This document shows positions 45,043 to 52,795 of a DNA stretch of 64,000 nt, piece after piece. The position numbers and the translations under genes were made by a program. The notes under the pieces are model-generated. The model saw nothing but the letters and a program-made list of their open reading frames with translations. It was not told where the DNA came from and ran no database searches. Each line of letters starts with the position of its first letter. The stretch's first letter is position 1. The stretch spans positions 248,001 through 312,000 of the forward strand of contig NZ_JACHZQ010000006.1 in assembly GCF_014193655.1 (NCBI RefSeq). Direction: 5' to 3'. The stretch is from Rhizobium sp. BK313 (lineage in GTDB: Bacteria; Pseudomonadota; Alphaproteobacteria; Rhizobiales; Rhizobiaceae).

Positions 45043-45251
45043 TGGGGGCCACCCTCGCCCTTCCGCTGCTGGCGGGTCTCATTGCAGTGGCATTGTTCTT
45101 TGACTTTCTGAACGGGCTGCACGATGCCGCCAATACGGTTGCGGTTATTGCCATCACAATATATCCCGGGAATGCCGCTCGAAATTGTTCCGTTCGCCGC
45201 CCTTACGATGAGGGGCGAACTCCGAAACCGACCACATCCCGGAGCTATTGA
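45042..45251 (+). pseudogene. N-terminal remnant of a Pit-family inorganic phosphate transporter
   Basis: About 35 residues match the first membrane segment and signature of Pit carriers (ALFFDFLNGLHDAANTV). The rest of the 69-residue frame does not fit, so the gene is broken near 45140. It follows the DUF47 remnant in the correct order. The two fragments are the deletion scar of a former DUF47-pit operon. Confidence 0.75.
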
Positions 45252-46442
45252 ATGCATATCCAACCGCAGCACCGGATCTATGCCTGCTTCTTTCTCTTCG
45301 CCACGTCGATGGGAGCCCTGCTATCTCGATTGCCTGATCTTCAGGTGGCCCTAGACATCAACAAATCCGAGCTTGGCCTGACGCTGATCGGCGCGGCAAT
45401 CGGTGCACTGATTTCCCTGACCTTTGCGTCCCCGCTCATTGCACGGTTTGGCGCGCGCAGGACGGCATTCCTGACGGTGCTTGGCACATCCGCTCTGCTG
45501 GCGACCGTCCCCTGGGCCGGCTTCGCGCCATTGGTTTTCTTCATTCTGTTGTGTGAAGGTCTGCTGGCCGGGGCGCTGGAGATCAATCTCAATGTCGAGA
45601 TCGACCGCATCGAAGCTCAACTTGGCCGGGGCGTCATGAACCGGGCACATGGGTTCTGGAGCCTCGGATTCTTTTTGACCGCTCTCGCTTCCTCGGGCGT
45701 TCGCCAGGCGGGCGTTCCCATGCAGCTCCATCTTGCGCTGACCTTCGCCTTCGTTCTGATCGTCGGCACGATTTTCATTTCAGGCATGAAGAGCGCGCCG
45801 GCCCGCGCCGGGCTCGGGCATACGGATGCTCCGAGCATGGCGCTGCCGACTCTGGGGCTTCTACCTCTCTGCGTGATCGGCATTGCAGCTTTTCTAGTAG
45901 AGGGTGCGGGCATCGACTGGTCAGCGATCTACATGCGCGACGTCTTTGCAGTTGAGCCCTTCATCGGCGGACTTGGGCTGACGTTGTTTACCTTCTTCAT
46001 GGCGGTGGCACGGCTGTTTGTCGATCCACTCGTCGACCGGTTTGGTGCGCGCGCCGTTGCAACCTTTCTACTTGTTCTCTCGGTGGCAGGTCTCTGTTCC
46101 GTCTGGCTTGCGCCACACCCTTATGTCGCGCTGGTCGGTTTTGCGCTGATGGGCGGCGGCTGCAGCGCGGTTTACCCTCTGGCCGTTTCCGCAGCGGCGC
46201 AGCGGACCGATCGCCCGGCCCATCTGAATGTCGCAGCGCTCGGGCAAATGTCCTTCGTCGTGTTCTTTCTGGCACCGCCTCTGCTCGGCTTTGTGGCCGA
46301 ACATGCCGGTATCAGGTTCTCATATCTAGTATGCCTGCCGATTATTATTGCAGCCCTGTGTTTGACGAAAGCGTTGAAGACGCGTGAGGTCGAAAGCAGA
46401 GCTGGGATCGAGAACAGAGCCGATCAGGCAGCAAGCGGCTAG
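45252..46442 (+). CDS. MFS transporter (YbjJ-like sugar/efflux family)
   Basis: This 396-residue carrier has twelve hydrophobic segments. Features include SRLPDLQVALDINKSELGL near residue 25, ASPLIARFGARRT (loop 2-3 motif) near residue 60, NVEIDRIEAQLGRGVMNRAH in the middle and FVDPLVDRFGARAVATF in the second half. This set resembles the YbjJ-type MFS group. The ATG has GGAG eight bases upstream and directly follows the Pit remnant. There is no partner enzyme nearby; the substrate is unknown. The tail after the last segment is hydrophilic. Confidence 0.82.
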   Translation: MHIQPQHRIYACFFLFATSMGALLSRLPDLQVALDINKSELGLTLIGAAIGALISLTFASPLIARFGARRTAFLTVLGTSALLATVPWAGFAPLVFFILLCEGLLAGALEINLNVEIDRIEAQLGRGVMNRAHGFWSLGFFLTALASSGVRQAGVPMQLHLALTFAFVLIVGTIFISGMKSAPARAGLGHTDAPSMALPTLGLLPLCVIGIAAFLVEGAGIDWSAIYMRDVFAVEPFIGGLGLTLFTFFMAVARLFVDPLVDRFGARAVATFLLVLSVAGLCSVWLAPHPYVALVGFALMGGGCSAVYPLAVSAAAQRTDRPAHLNVAALGQMSFVVFFLAPPLLGFVAEHAGIRFSYLVCLPIIIAALCLTKALKTREVESRAGIENRADQAASG

Positions 46443-47091
46443 GCGATCGATAGAGGCCGTCGCGAACAGCTGTCGGAAGCGGCGACAAGGCGTCTGGCGG
46501 AATTTGATTTTTCGGAAGCCACCTGGGCGACAATGTGTACTTGGTCGCCCTGAACGGAATCGAACCGGAAACTCGCTAATTAAATGCCGCGGAAAAACAA
46601 TGATTTATGGGGCGTGGATTGGGCTGGGCGCCTTATGGAACTGGCCAGCGCACGTTCCAGTTTTGTAGCGAGAAGCAGGATTTTGGAACAGCAGCAGGTC
46701 GGTTGATCGGCCAGCCTCGCTCTTGCCTAGTGTTTGTTCTACCACCACCGAAATGTCCTGCAGCTTCGTCGTGCGGCCATCGAGGCGCTCGAGCCGATCG
46801 TTCTCCTCGGCCAGAGCCCTTGTCACATATTCCTCCTTGGCCGGAAGCAATCAGAGCGGCAGCGAGGCGCCTCCGGCAACGATAATTGGGATCCGGCCGA
46901 AGAAGAGCGCTGCGGTACGCCCTGTGCTCATGTGCAGCGCAACAACGATTGTCACTTGCAATGTTTATAAAAATATCTATCACTAAACATATTGCTAAAC
47001 ATGAGGATTGACGAGTTCATGTAGGCATTCTCTGAAATTGGTGAACTTTGCACGTCGGCAGGGAGCCGGCCTTTGGTTCTGGGAGGAACGT
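46443..47091 (+). other. Upstream region of the polyol/DHA-kinase operon
   Basis: The 650-base interval has no supported gene; frames on both strands lack family patterns. The last 150 bases are AT-rich. TTGTCA (46949-46954) followed 17-18 bases later by AATATC/ATATCT is a weak promoter candidate for the operon that begins at 47092. No adjacent regulator gene is oriented to serve it, apart from the HTH-like gene inside the operon. Confidence 0.4.
46983..47002 (+). repeat. Direct repeat CTAAACAT, candidate regulator site
   Basis: CTAAACAT occurs at 46983-46990 and again at 46995-47002, a 12-base period near one helical turn, just downstream of the likely promoter of the large operon. Tandem repeats in this position commonly bind transcription regulators. 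Confidence 0.4.
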
Positions 47092-48417
47092 ATGCAAACG
47101 AAATCGAAAGCCCTTATCGGGCTGGCCTCGGCATTCATCATGTCGTCAGCGCTGCCCAATCTCGCAAAAGCCGACCAACTGACACTCTGCTGGGCGGCTT
47201 GGGACCCGGCGAACGCGCTTGTCGAACTCTCGAAGGATTTCACCGCCAAGACCGGCACCGAAATGAAATTCGAGTTCGTGCCCTGGACCAGCTACGCGGA
47301 CCGCTTCCTCAATGAATTAAACTCCCACGGAAAACTCTGCGACCTGATCATAGGTGACAGCCAGTGGATCGGCGGATCGGCGGAAAACGGCCACTACGTC
47401 AAGCTCAACGACTTCTTCGACAAGGAAGGCATCAAGATGGATGACTTCGTGCCGGCGACGGTGGTCGGCTACTCGGAATGGCCGAAGAATACGCCGAACT
47501 ACTGGGCGTTGCCCGCCATGGGCGACGTGGTCGGCTGGACTTATCGAAAGGACTGGTTCGAAAGGCCGGAACTGAAGAAGGAATTCAAGGAGAAGTATGG
47601 CCGGGATCTCGCCGCCCCAAAGACCTACGACGAGCTGAAGCAGATTGCCGAATTCTTCCAAAAGCGTGAAATCGACGGCAAGACCGTTTATGGCGCTTCG
47701 ATCTACACCGAGCGCGGCTCCGAGGGCATTACCATGGGCGTGACGAACGTGTTGTACGACTGGGGTTTCCAGTACGACAACCCGGACAAGCCCTATGAAA
47801 TGGAAGGCTTCGTCAACTCGCCGGATGCGGTCAAGGGCCTCGAATTCTACAAGGCTCTTTATGATTGCTGCACCCCACCCGGCAGCTCCAATGTCTACAT
47901 GGTCGAATCCGCCGATGCCTTCAAATCCGGCCAGGTCGCAATGCAGATGAACTTCGCCTTCACTTGGCCAGGCCTTTACAAGGACGAGAAGGTCGGCGGC
48001 GACAAGATCGGCTTCTTCCCCAATCCTGCTGAAAAGAAGCATTTCGCTCAGCTCGGCGGACAGGGCATCTCAGTCGTCTCCTATTCCGACAAGAAGGATG
48101 CCGCTCTGCAGTACATCAAGTGGTTCGCCCAGCCTGAAGTCCAGGCCAAATGGTGGAAACTTGGCGGCTACTCCTGCCTGAAATCGGTCGTGAACGCGCC
48201 GGACTTTGCCTCCAGCCAGCCCTATGCCCAGGCGTTCTTGGACTCCATGGCAATCGTCAAGGATTTCTGGGCCGAGCCGAGCTACGCAACCCTCCTCCAG
48301 GATATGCAGAAGCGCGTGCATAACTATGTCGTGGCCGGCAACGGCACCGCTCAGGAAGCGCTTGATGGCCTGGTGAAGGACTGGTCGGAAGTCTTTAAGG
48401 ACGACGGCAAGATCTAG
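47092..48417 (+). CDS. CUT1-family ABC transporter substrate-binding protein
   Basis: This 441-residue extracellular solute-binding protein (family 1) has a signal peptide ending near residue 27 (LPNLAKA-DQ). Family segments are LCWAAWDPANALVELSKDF near residue 31, CDLIIGDSQWIGG near residue 83, and WWKLGGYSCLKSVV near residue 360. Four or more Cys residues (LCW, LCD, DCCTPPG, SCL) allow disulfides. A strong GGGAGGA ribosome site precedes the ATG. It is the first gene of an operon that encodes two permeases, a 70-residue membrane protein and two ATPases, an arrangement recalling the rhizobial glycerol importer Glp(V)PQST, so a polyol or triose ligand is likely but unproven. Confidence 0.9.
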   Translation: MQTKSKALIGLASAFIMSSALPNLAKADQLTLCWAAWDPANALVELSKDFTAKTGTEMKFEFVPWTSYADRFLNELNSHGKLCDLIIGDSQWIGGSAENGHYVKLNDFFDKEGIKMDDFVPATVVGYSEWPKNTPNYWALPAMGDVVGWTYRKDWFERPELKKEFKEKYGRDLAAPKTYDELKQIAEFFQKREIDGKTVYGASIYTERGSEGITMGVTNVLYDWGFQYDNPDKPYEMEGFVNSPDAVKGLEFYKALYDCCTPPGSSNVYMVESADAFKSGQVAMQMNFAFTWPGLYKDEKVGGDKIGFFPNPAEKKHFAQLGGQGISVVSYSDKKDAALQYIKWFAQPEVQAKWWKLGGYSCLKSVVNAPDFASSQPYAQAFLDSMAIVKDFWAEPSYATLLQDMQKRVHNYVVAGNGTAQEALDGLVKDWSEVFKDDGKI

Positions 48418-48451
48418 TGTCCACCTCGACGCGCAACATTTTTGCCAGAAT

Positions 48452-48484
48452 GGCGGCCCGGATCGCCAAGAGTGCCGGGCCGCC
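48452..48484 (+). terminator. Intercistronic hairpin after binding-protein gene
   Basis: GGCGGCCCGG and CCGGGCCGCC form a perfect 10-base stem with a 13-base loop, 35 bases after the binding-protein stop and 35 bases before the preferred permease start. There is no T run directly after it, so it likely works as an mRNA stabiliser or partial terminator. Confidence 0.7.
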
Positions 48485-48518
48485 TGATGTCTCACATACG
48501 CAAAGACCAGGTGACATC

Positions 48519-49487
48519 TTGAACATTTCCTCTTCATCCGTGGTCGAGAAGGCAGCAGACGTGACCGCAAGGGCGACGCCAACATCGGTCGCTCACCGCG
48601 TCCGCGGCCTGTCCGATCGAGCGATCGCCTGGGTGTTCATCGCCCCCACCATCATCCTTCTTCTCGCCATCAACATCTTCCCGCTCATCTGGGCCATCTA
48701 TCTCTCGTTTACGAACTATCGCGCCAATCGTCCAAATGCGCCGGTCCTGAACGTCGGATTGAACAATTACCAGCGTGTCCTGACCGACCCCGACATCTGG
48801 CAGGCGATGCAGACGACGGCGCACTTCGTCTTCTGGACGATCCTGCTGCAGACGGTGATTGGTTTCACGCTCGCCTATCTCATCGACCGCAAGTTTCGCG
48901 GCCACGCGTTCTGGACAACGCTGATCCTGATCCCGATGATGCTATCGCCGGCCGTTGTCGGCAACTTCTGGCGCTTCCTCTACGAGCCACAGATCGGCCT
49001 CTTCGCCTACGCCGTCTCTCTCGTCACGGGCATACCGACAGCCGAGATTCAGATGCTCGGCAGTGTCTCGCTGGCGCCCTGGGCGATCATCATCGTCGAT
49101 ACCTGGATGTGGACCCCGTATGTGATGCTGATATGCCTTGCAGGTCTGCGCTCTATTCCGGACTATATTTACGAGGCCGCCGAGGTCGATCGCGCCTCCG
49201 CATGGCGTCAGTTCTGGTCGATCACCGTGCCAATGGCCCTCCCCTTCATCATGCTCGCTGTGCTTTTCCGCGGCATCGAAAACTTCAAGATGTTTGACAT
49301 GGTCACGCTCTTGACCGGCGGTGGCCCGGGCTCGACCACCGAAGTCGCCTCCATCACGCTGAAGCGTGCGGCCTTCGAGAGCTGGGCAACAGGTCGGGCC
49401 TCTGCCTTCGCCATTGTCCTCTTCGTGGCCGTGTTCGGCCTCGCCAACATCTACGTCAAGGCACTCAACAGGGTGAAACAACGATGA
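48519..49487 (+). CDS. CUT1-family ABC transporter permease (MalF-like)
   Basis: This is a 322-residue permease with six hydrophobic segments and an EAA loop YIYEAAEVDRASAWRQFWSI near residue 225. The start is TTG 48519 with AGGTGA five bases upstream. A longer frame beginning with a GTG at the binding-protein stop would have to be translated through the strong hairpin and adds 34 polar residues, so it is less likely. The N-terminal 30 residues before the first membrane segment are polar. It overlaps the second permease by four bases and forms a heterodimer with it. Confidence 0.88.
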   Translation: MNISSSSVVEKAADVTARATPTSVAHRVRGLSDRAIAWVFIAPTIILLLAINIFPLIWAIYLSFTNYRANRPNAPVLNVGLNNYQRVLTDPDIWQAMQTTAHFVFWTILLQTVIGFTLAYLIDRKFRGHAFWTTLILIPMMLSPAVVGNFWRFLYEPQIGLFAYAVSLVTGIPTAEIQMLGSVSLAPWAIIIVDTWMWTPYVMLICLAGLRSIPDYIYEAAEVDRASAWRQFWSITVPMALPFIMLAVLFRGIENFKMFDMVTLLTGGGPGSTTEVASITLKRAAFESWATGRASAFAIVLFVAVFGLANIYVKALNRVKQR

Positions 49488-50437
49488 GCTCCGTCACCTC
49501 AGCCCATTCGGTCGTAGAGCCGAGCCCGACCAGCAAACGCATCGCCGGCGCTATCGTGATCCTCTACGCCTTGATTACCCTGATCCCGCTCGTCTGGATT
49601 TTCCTGACCAGCATCAAGTCACCGCCGGATTCCATCAGCTATCCCCCCAAGATCGTTTTTACGCCGACGCTCGAAGGCTATTGCAACCTTCTGACGACCA
49701 GGACGCGCCAGACGCCGGAATACATCGCCTCCCTGCCCGTGCCGAGCGGCACCTGTGACGAGGTGACACGCAAGCGAAACATGGTGATCGCCGGCCCCTC
49801 GAACTTCCTGCCGCGTTTCGCCAACTCGCTGGTGATCGCCTTCGGTTCGACGTTTCTGGCGGTCTTTCTGGGAACGCTCGCCGCCTATGGCTTCTCCCGC
49901 TTTAGGGTGCCGCTTGCCGACGACCTGCTGTTCTTCATCCTGTCGACGCGCATGATGCCGCCGATCGCCGTCGCCATCCCGATCTATCTCATGTACCGCG
50001 AGCTTGGCCTCTCCGATACGGCGCTTGGCATGATTTTGCTCTACACGGCTGTCAACGTTTCGCTTGCAGTCTGGCTGCTTAAGGGCTTCATCGACGAGAT
50101 CCCGCGGGAATACGAGGAAGCCGCGATGATCGACGGCTATACCCGGCTGCAGGCTTTCTGGAAAGTTGTCCTGCCGCAGGCAACCACGGGCATCGCCGCC
50201 ACCGCGATCTTCTGCCTGATTTTCGCCTGGAACGAGTATGCCTTCGCGGCCTTGCTGACATCGGGCGAAGCTCAGACGGCGCCACCCTTTATTCCGACCA
50301 TCATTGGCGAAGGCGGGCAGGACTGGCCGGCAGTCGCGGCGGGAACGACGATCTTCCTCATCCCGATCCTCGTCTTCACCATTCTCCTGCGCAAGCAGCT
50401 GTTGCGTGGCATTACCTTCGGAGCGGTCCGCAAATGA
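49484..50437 (+). CDS. CUT1-family ABC transporter permease (MalG-like)
   Basis: This 317-residue permease has six membrane segments and an EAA loop REYEEAAMIDGYTRLQAFWKV near residue 205, with RMMPPIAVAIPIYLMYRELG preceding it. A loop of about 55 residues between the first and second membrane segments (TRTRQTPEYIASLPVPSGTC and following) is longer than in MalG, and it contains a Cys likely in the periplasm. The ATG overlaps the first permease by four bases (ATGA), and the next gene starts with the same overlap. It is the second half of the permease dimer for the operon's binding protein. Confidence 0.9.
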   Translation: MSSVTSAHSVVEPSPTSKRIAGAIVILYALITLIPLVWIFLTSIKSPPDSISYPPKIVFTPTLEGYCNLLTTRTRQTPEYIASLPVPSGTCDEVTRKRNMVIAGPSNFLPRFANSLVIAFGSTFLAVFLGTLAAYGFSRFRVPLADDLLFFILSTRMMPPIAVAIPIYLMYRELGLSDTALGMILLYTAVNVSLAVWLLKGFIDEIPREYEEAAMIDGYTRLQAFWKVVLPQATTGIAATAIFCLIFAWNEYAFAALLTSGEAQTAPPFIPTIIGEGGQDWPAVAAGTTIFLIPILVFTILLRKQLLRGITFGAVRK

Positions 50438-50646
50438 CGCATCTCATCGAAACACCGCGCCCTTCCCGCCCTAAGCGCCCTTTCTTCCTGCGCCGCGGTC
50501 CGATGGAAAACATCGCAACCACACTGATTGCGATCGGTTTTCTCATGCTCTTCCAGCCGTTCCTGCTGGTACTCTATACCTATTCGCTGGTAACGCTGCT
50601 CGCAGGCACGGCCATGTTCATCATCGTCTCGAAGTTCCCGGAGTGA
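50434..50646 (+). CDS. Small two-helix membrane protein in ABC operon
   Basis: The 70-residue protein has a basic, Pro-rich N-terminus (RPSRPKRPFFLRRGP), then two hydrophobic helices (LIAIGFLMLFQPFLLVLYTY and SLVTLLAGTAMFIIV). It is translationally coupled to both neighbours: it overlaps the permease by four bases, and the ATPase starts three bases after its stop. A small membrane protein in the same position accompanies glycerol-type ABC importers of rhizobia, so it may be an accessory subunit. I cannot name its family with certainty. Confidence 0.75.
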   Translation: MTHLIETPRPSRPKRPFFLRRGPMENIATTLIAIGFLMLFQPFLLVLYTYSLVTLLAGTAMFIIVSKFPE

Positions 50647-50649
50647 GCC

Positions 50650-51747
50650 ATGGCGGACATCAGAATCGAAAATCTCCGCAAGCAATTCGGCAGCTTCGTC
50701 GCCGTGCAGGATTCGACCTTCCGCATTCATGACGGCGAATTCCTGGCACTGCTCGGACCGTCTGGCTGCGGCAAGACGACGACGCTTCGTATGATTGCCG
50801 GACTTGAACTTCCGACCAGCGGCAAGATCCATCTTGACGGCGAAGACGTCACTTTCAATCGGGCGAGTGCCCGGGACATAGCCTTCGTGTTCCAGCTTTT
50901 TGCGCTCTATCCGCATATGAACGTGCGCAAGAACATCGGCTTTCCCCTGCTCTCCCAAGGCATGCCGAAGACCGAAATCCGCCAGCGCGTCGAGGAAACT
51001 GCACGGCTGCTGCAGATCGATCATATTCTCAACCGATCCGTTTCCGGACTTGCCGGCGGCGACCGCCAGCGCGTGGCTCTCGGCCGGGCGATCGTGCGCC
51101 GTCCGAAGTGCTTCCTGATGGACGAACCCCTCGGCACGCTCGACGCTGAATTCCGCGAAGTCATGGTCCACGAACTGCGCGAACTGCACAACCGCATCCA
51201 TGCGACGACGGTTTACGTGACGCATGATCAACACGAGGCCATGGCGATGGCCGACAAGATCGCGGTCATGAACCATGGTGTCATCGAACAATTCGGCACG
51301 CCGCAGGAAATCTACAGCAAGCCGGCCACCATGTATGTCGCGGATTTCATCGGCTCACCGCCGATGAATTTCATGCGCTTCACCTCAGGCCTTCAGATGG
51401 GGGCGCGGTCGATATCGCTTCAAGGCGTCGATATCAGCATTCCCGAGGTGCACCAGGACTTGGCCGAAGCCGAACTGGCGCTTGGGGTCAGGCCCGAACA
51501 TATTCGTTTCAGCGATGCCTCTCCCTTGCGCGGAGCGGTCTACGGTAGCGAATATCTCGGGACCAATCAGGTTGTGGCAATCGAGACGTCGAGCGGCGTC
51601 ATCAAGGCACGCGTCCCGGCAAATCGCAACTTTCGTATCGGCGAGACGGTTGGTCTTGAGTTCAACCCGGCCAAGCTCGCGCTGTTCGATTGCCAGTCGG
51701 GCCGCGCCATTGCTTCGGCACTTTATTCGGAGGCACCGCATGGCTGA
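50650..51747 (+). CDS. CUT1-family ABC ATPase with altered signature motif
   Basis: This 365-residue MalK/UgpC-like ATPase has Walker A GPSGCGKTT near residue 37, Walker B CFLMDEPLGTLDAE and H-loop VTHDQHEAMAMAD intact. The ABC signature reads SGLAGGDRQRVALGRA in place of the normal LSGGQQQR, so the signature Ser is Ala and the following Gln is Asp. A C-terminal TOBE regulatory domain of about 120 residues follows. The second ATPase of the operon keeps a canonical LSGG, so the two would form an asymmetric pair, with one weakened catalytic site. It is coupled to the small membrane protein upstream and overlaps the next ATPase by eight bases. Confidence 0.88.
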   Translation: MADIRIENLRKQFGSFVAVQDSTFRIHDGEFLALLGPSGCGKTTTLRMIAGLELPTSGKIHLDGEDVTFNRASARDIAFVFQLFALYPHMNVRKNIGFPLLSQGMPKTEIRQRVEETARLLQIDHILNRSVSGLAGGDRQRVALGRAIVRRPKCFLMDEPLGTLDAEFREVMVHELRELHNRIHATTVYVTHDQHEAMAMADKIAVMNHGVIEQFGTPQEIYSKPATMYVADFIGSPPMNFMRFTSGLQMGARSISLQGVDISIPEVHQDLAEAELALGVRPEHIRFSDASPLRGAVYGSEYLGTNQVVAIETSSGVIKARVPANRNFRIGETVGLEFNPAKLALFDCQSGRAIASALYSEAPHG

Positions 51748-52747
51748 CGTCGCTCTCAAAGGCCTCAACAAGCGTTTTGGCGATACACAGGCTCTTGCTG
51801 ATTTGGACCTCTCAATCCGTGACGGTGAGTTCGTCGTGCTGCTTGGGCCAACGGGCGCCGGGAAGACAACGACGCTGCGCCTCATTGCCGGCCTGGAGCG
51901 CCCGGACAGCGGCCGCATCGAGATAGGCGGTCGCAACGTCGCAGGCGAAGCTCCGGCCGACAGGGACGTCGCATTCGTCTTCCAGCAATATTCGCTGTAT
52001 CCGCATATGACGGTCTACGACAACCTGGCCTTCCCGCTACGAGCGCCAGTGCGCAAGCTCAGCAGCGAAGAAATCGACCGGCGGGTGCGGGAAATTGCGC
52101 GCATGGTCAGGATCGACCATAAGCTGGAGAACCGTTCGACGCGACTGTCGGGTGGCGAAATGCAGCGCGTTGCGATTGGGCGGGCGCTGGTGCGCCGTCC
52201 GGCCATCTATCTTATGGACGAGCCACTCTCGTCGCTCGATGCAAAGCTACGTGCGGAACTACGCCTGGAACTCAAGCGGATTCAGAAGGAACTCGGCTCG
52301 ACGTTGCTTTATGTAACCCACGACCAGGTCGAAGCCATGACGATGGCGGATCGGATCGGTATTGTTGCGGGAGGAAGGCTGTTGCAAGTCGGAACGCCCC
52401 GCGAAATCTATGGCAATCCGGCCAGCCTTCATGTCGCGGCCCGTCTTGGCCAGCCGCACATCAACCTATTGCCCGCCGACCTTCTTCCTGGCGCCAATCC
52501 GCCCCCAGGCACTAAGACGATCGGCGCGCGAACAGAGCATCTCGATATCATCGTCGACGCGAACGCCAATGCCAAAGTCGACTGGATCGAGCACCTGGGA
52601 GATCAGAACCACCTGCACATCCAGGTGCATGACCATAAACTCGTCACGCTTGCCGATCCATATTTCGCGATCCGGCCAGGTGATCGAATCAGCCTGACGC
52701 TGCGCGATCCGCTCTATTTCGACGCCAGCGGCCAACGCCTCGGATAA
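51740..52747 (+). CDS. CUT1-family ABC transporter ATPase
   Basis: This 335-residue MalK/UgpC-like ATPase has canonical elements: Walker A GPTGAGKTT near residue 36, Q-loop FVFQQYSLYPHMT, signature LSGGEMQRVAIGRAL near residue 135, Walker B IYLMDEPLSSLDAK and VTHDQVEAMTMAD. A TOBE domain occupies the C-terminal 110 residues. The ATG lies eight bases before the stop of the previous ATPase. Two different ATPases for one permease pair are also found in rhizobial glycerol importers, which supports a polyol-type substrate. Confidence 0.9.
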   Translation: MADVALKGLNKRFGDTQALADLDLSIRDGEFVVLLGPTGAGKTTTLRLIAGLERPDSGRIEIGGRNVAGEAPADRDVAFVFQQYSLYPHMTVYDNLAFPLRAPVRKLSSEEIDRRVREIARMVRIDHKLENRSTRLSGGEMQRVAIGRALVRRPAIYLMDEPLSSLDAKLRAELRLELKRIQKELGSTLLYVTHDQVEAMTMADRIGIVAGGRLLQVGTPREIYGNPASLHVAARLGQPHINLLPADLLPGANPPPGTKTIGARTEHLDIIVDANANAKVDWIEHLGDQNHLHIQVHDHKLVTLADPYFAIRPGDRISLTLRDPLYFDASGQRLG

Positions 52748-52795
52748 GCAACGGAACGAACAAACGCACTGGCACGAAAAGACAGGTCTCACTCC

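Noticed and set aside
48417..48518. A longer N-terminus for the first CUT1 permease, starting at a GTG on the binding-protein stop codon
   Set aside because: The extension contains a perfect 10-base hairpin, is polar and lacks a ribosome site; TTG 48519 has AGGTGA at ideal spacing.
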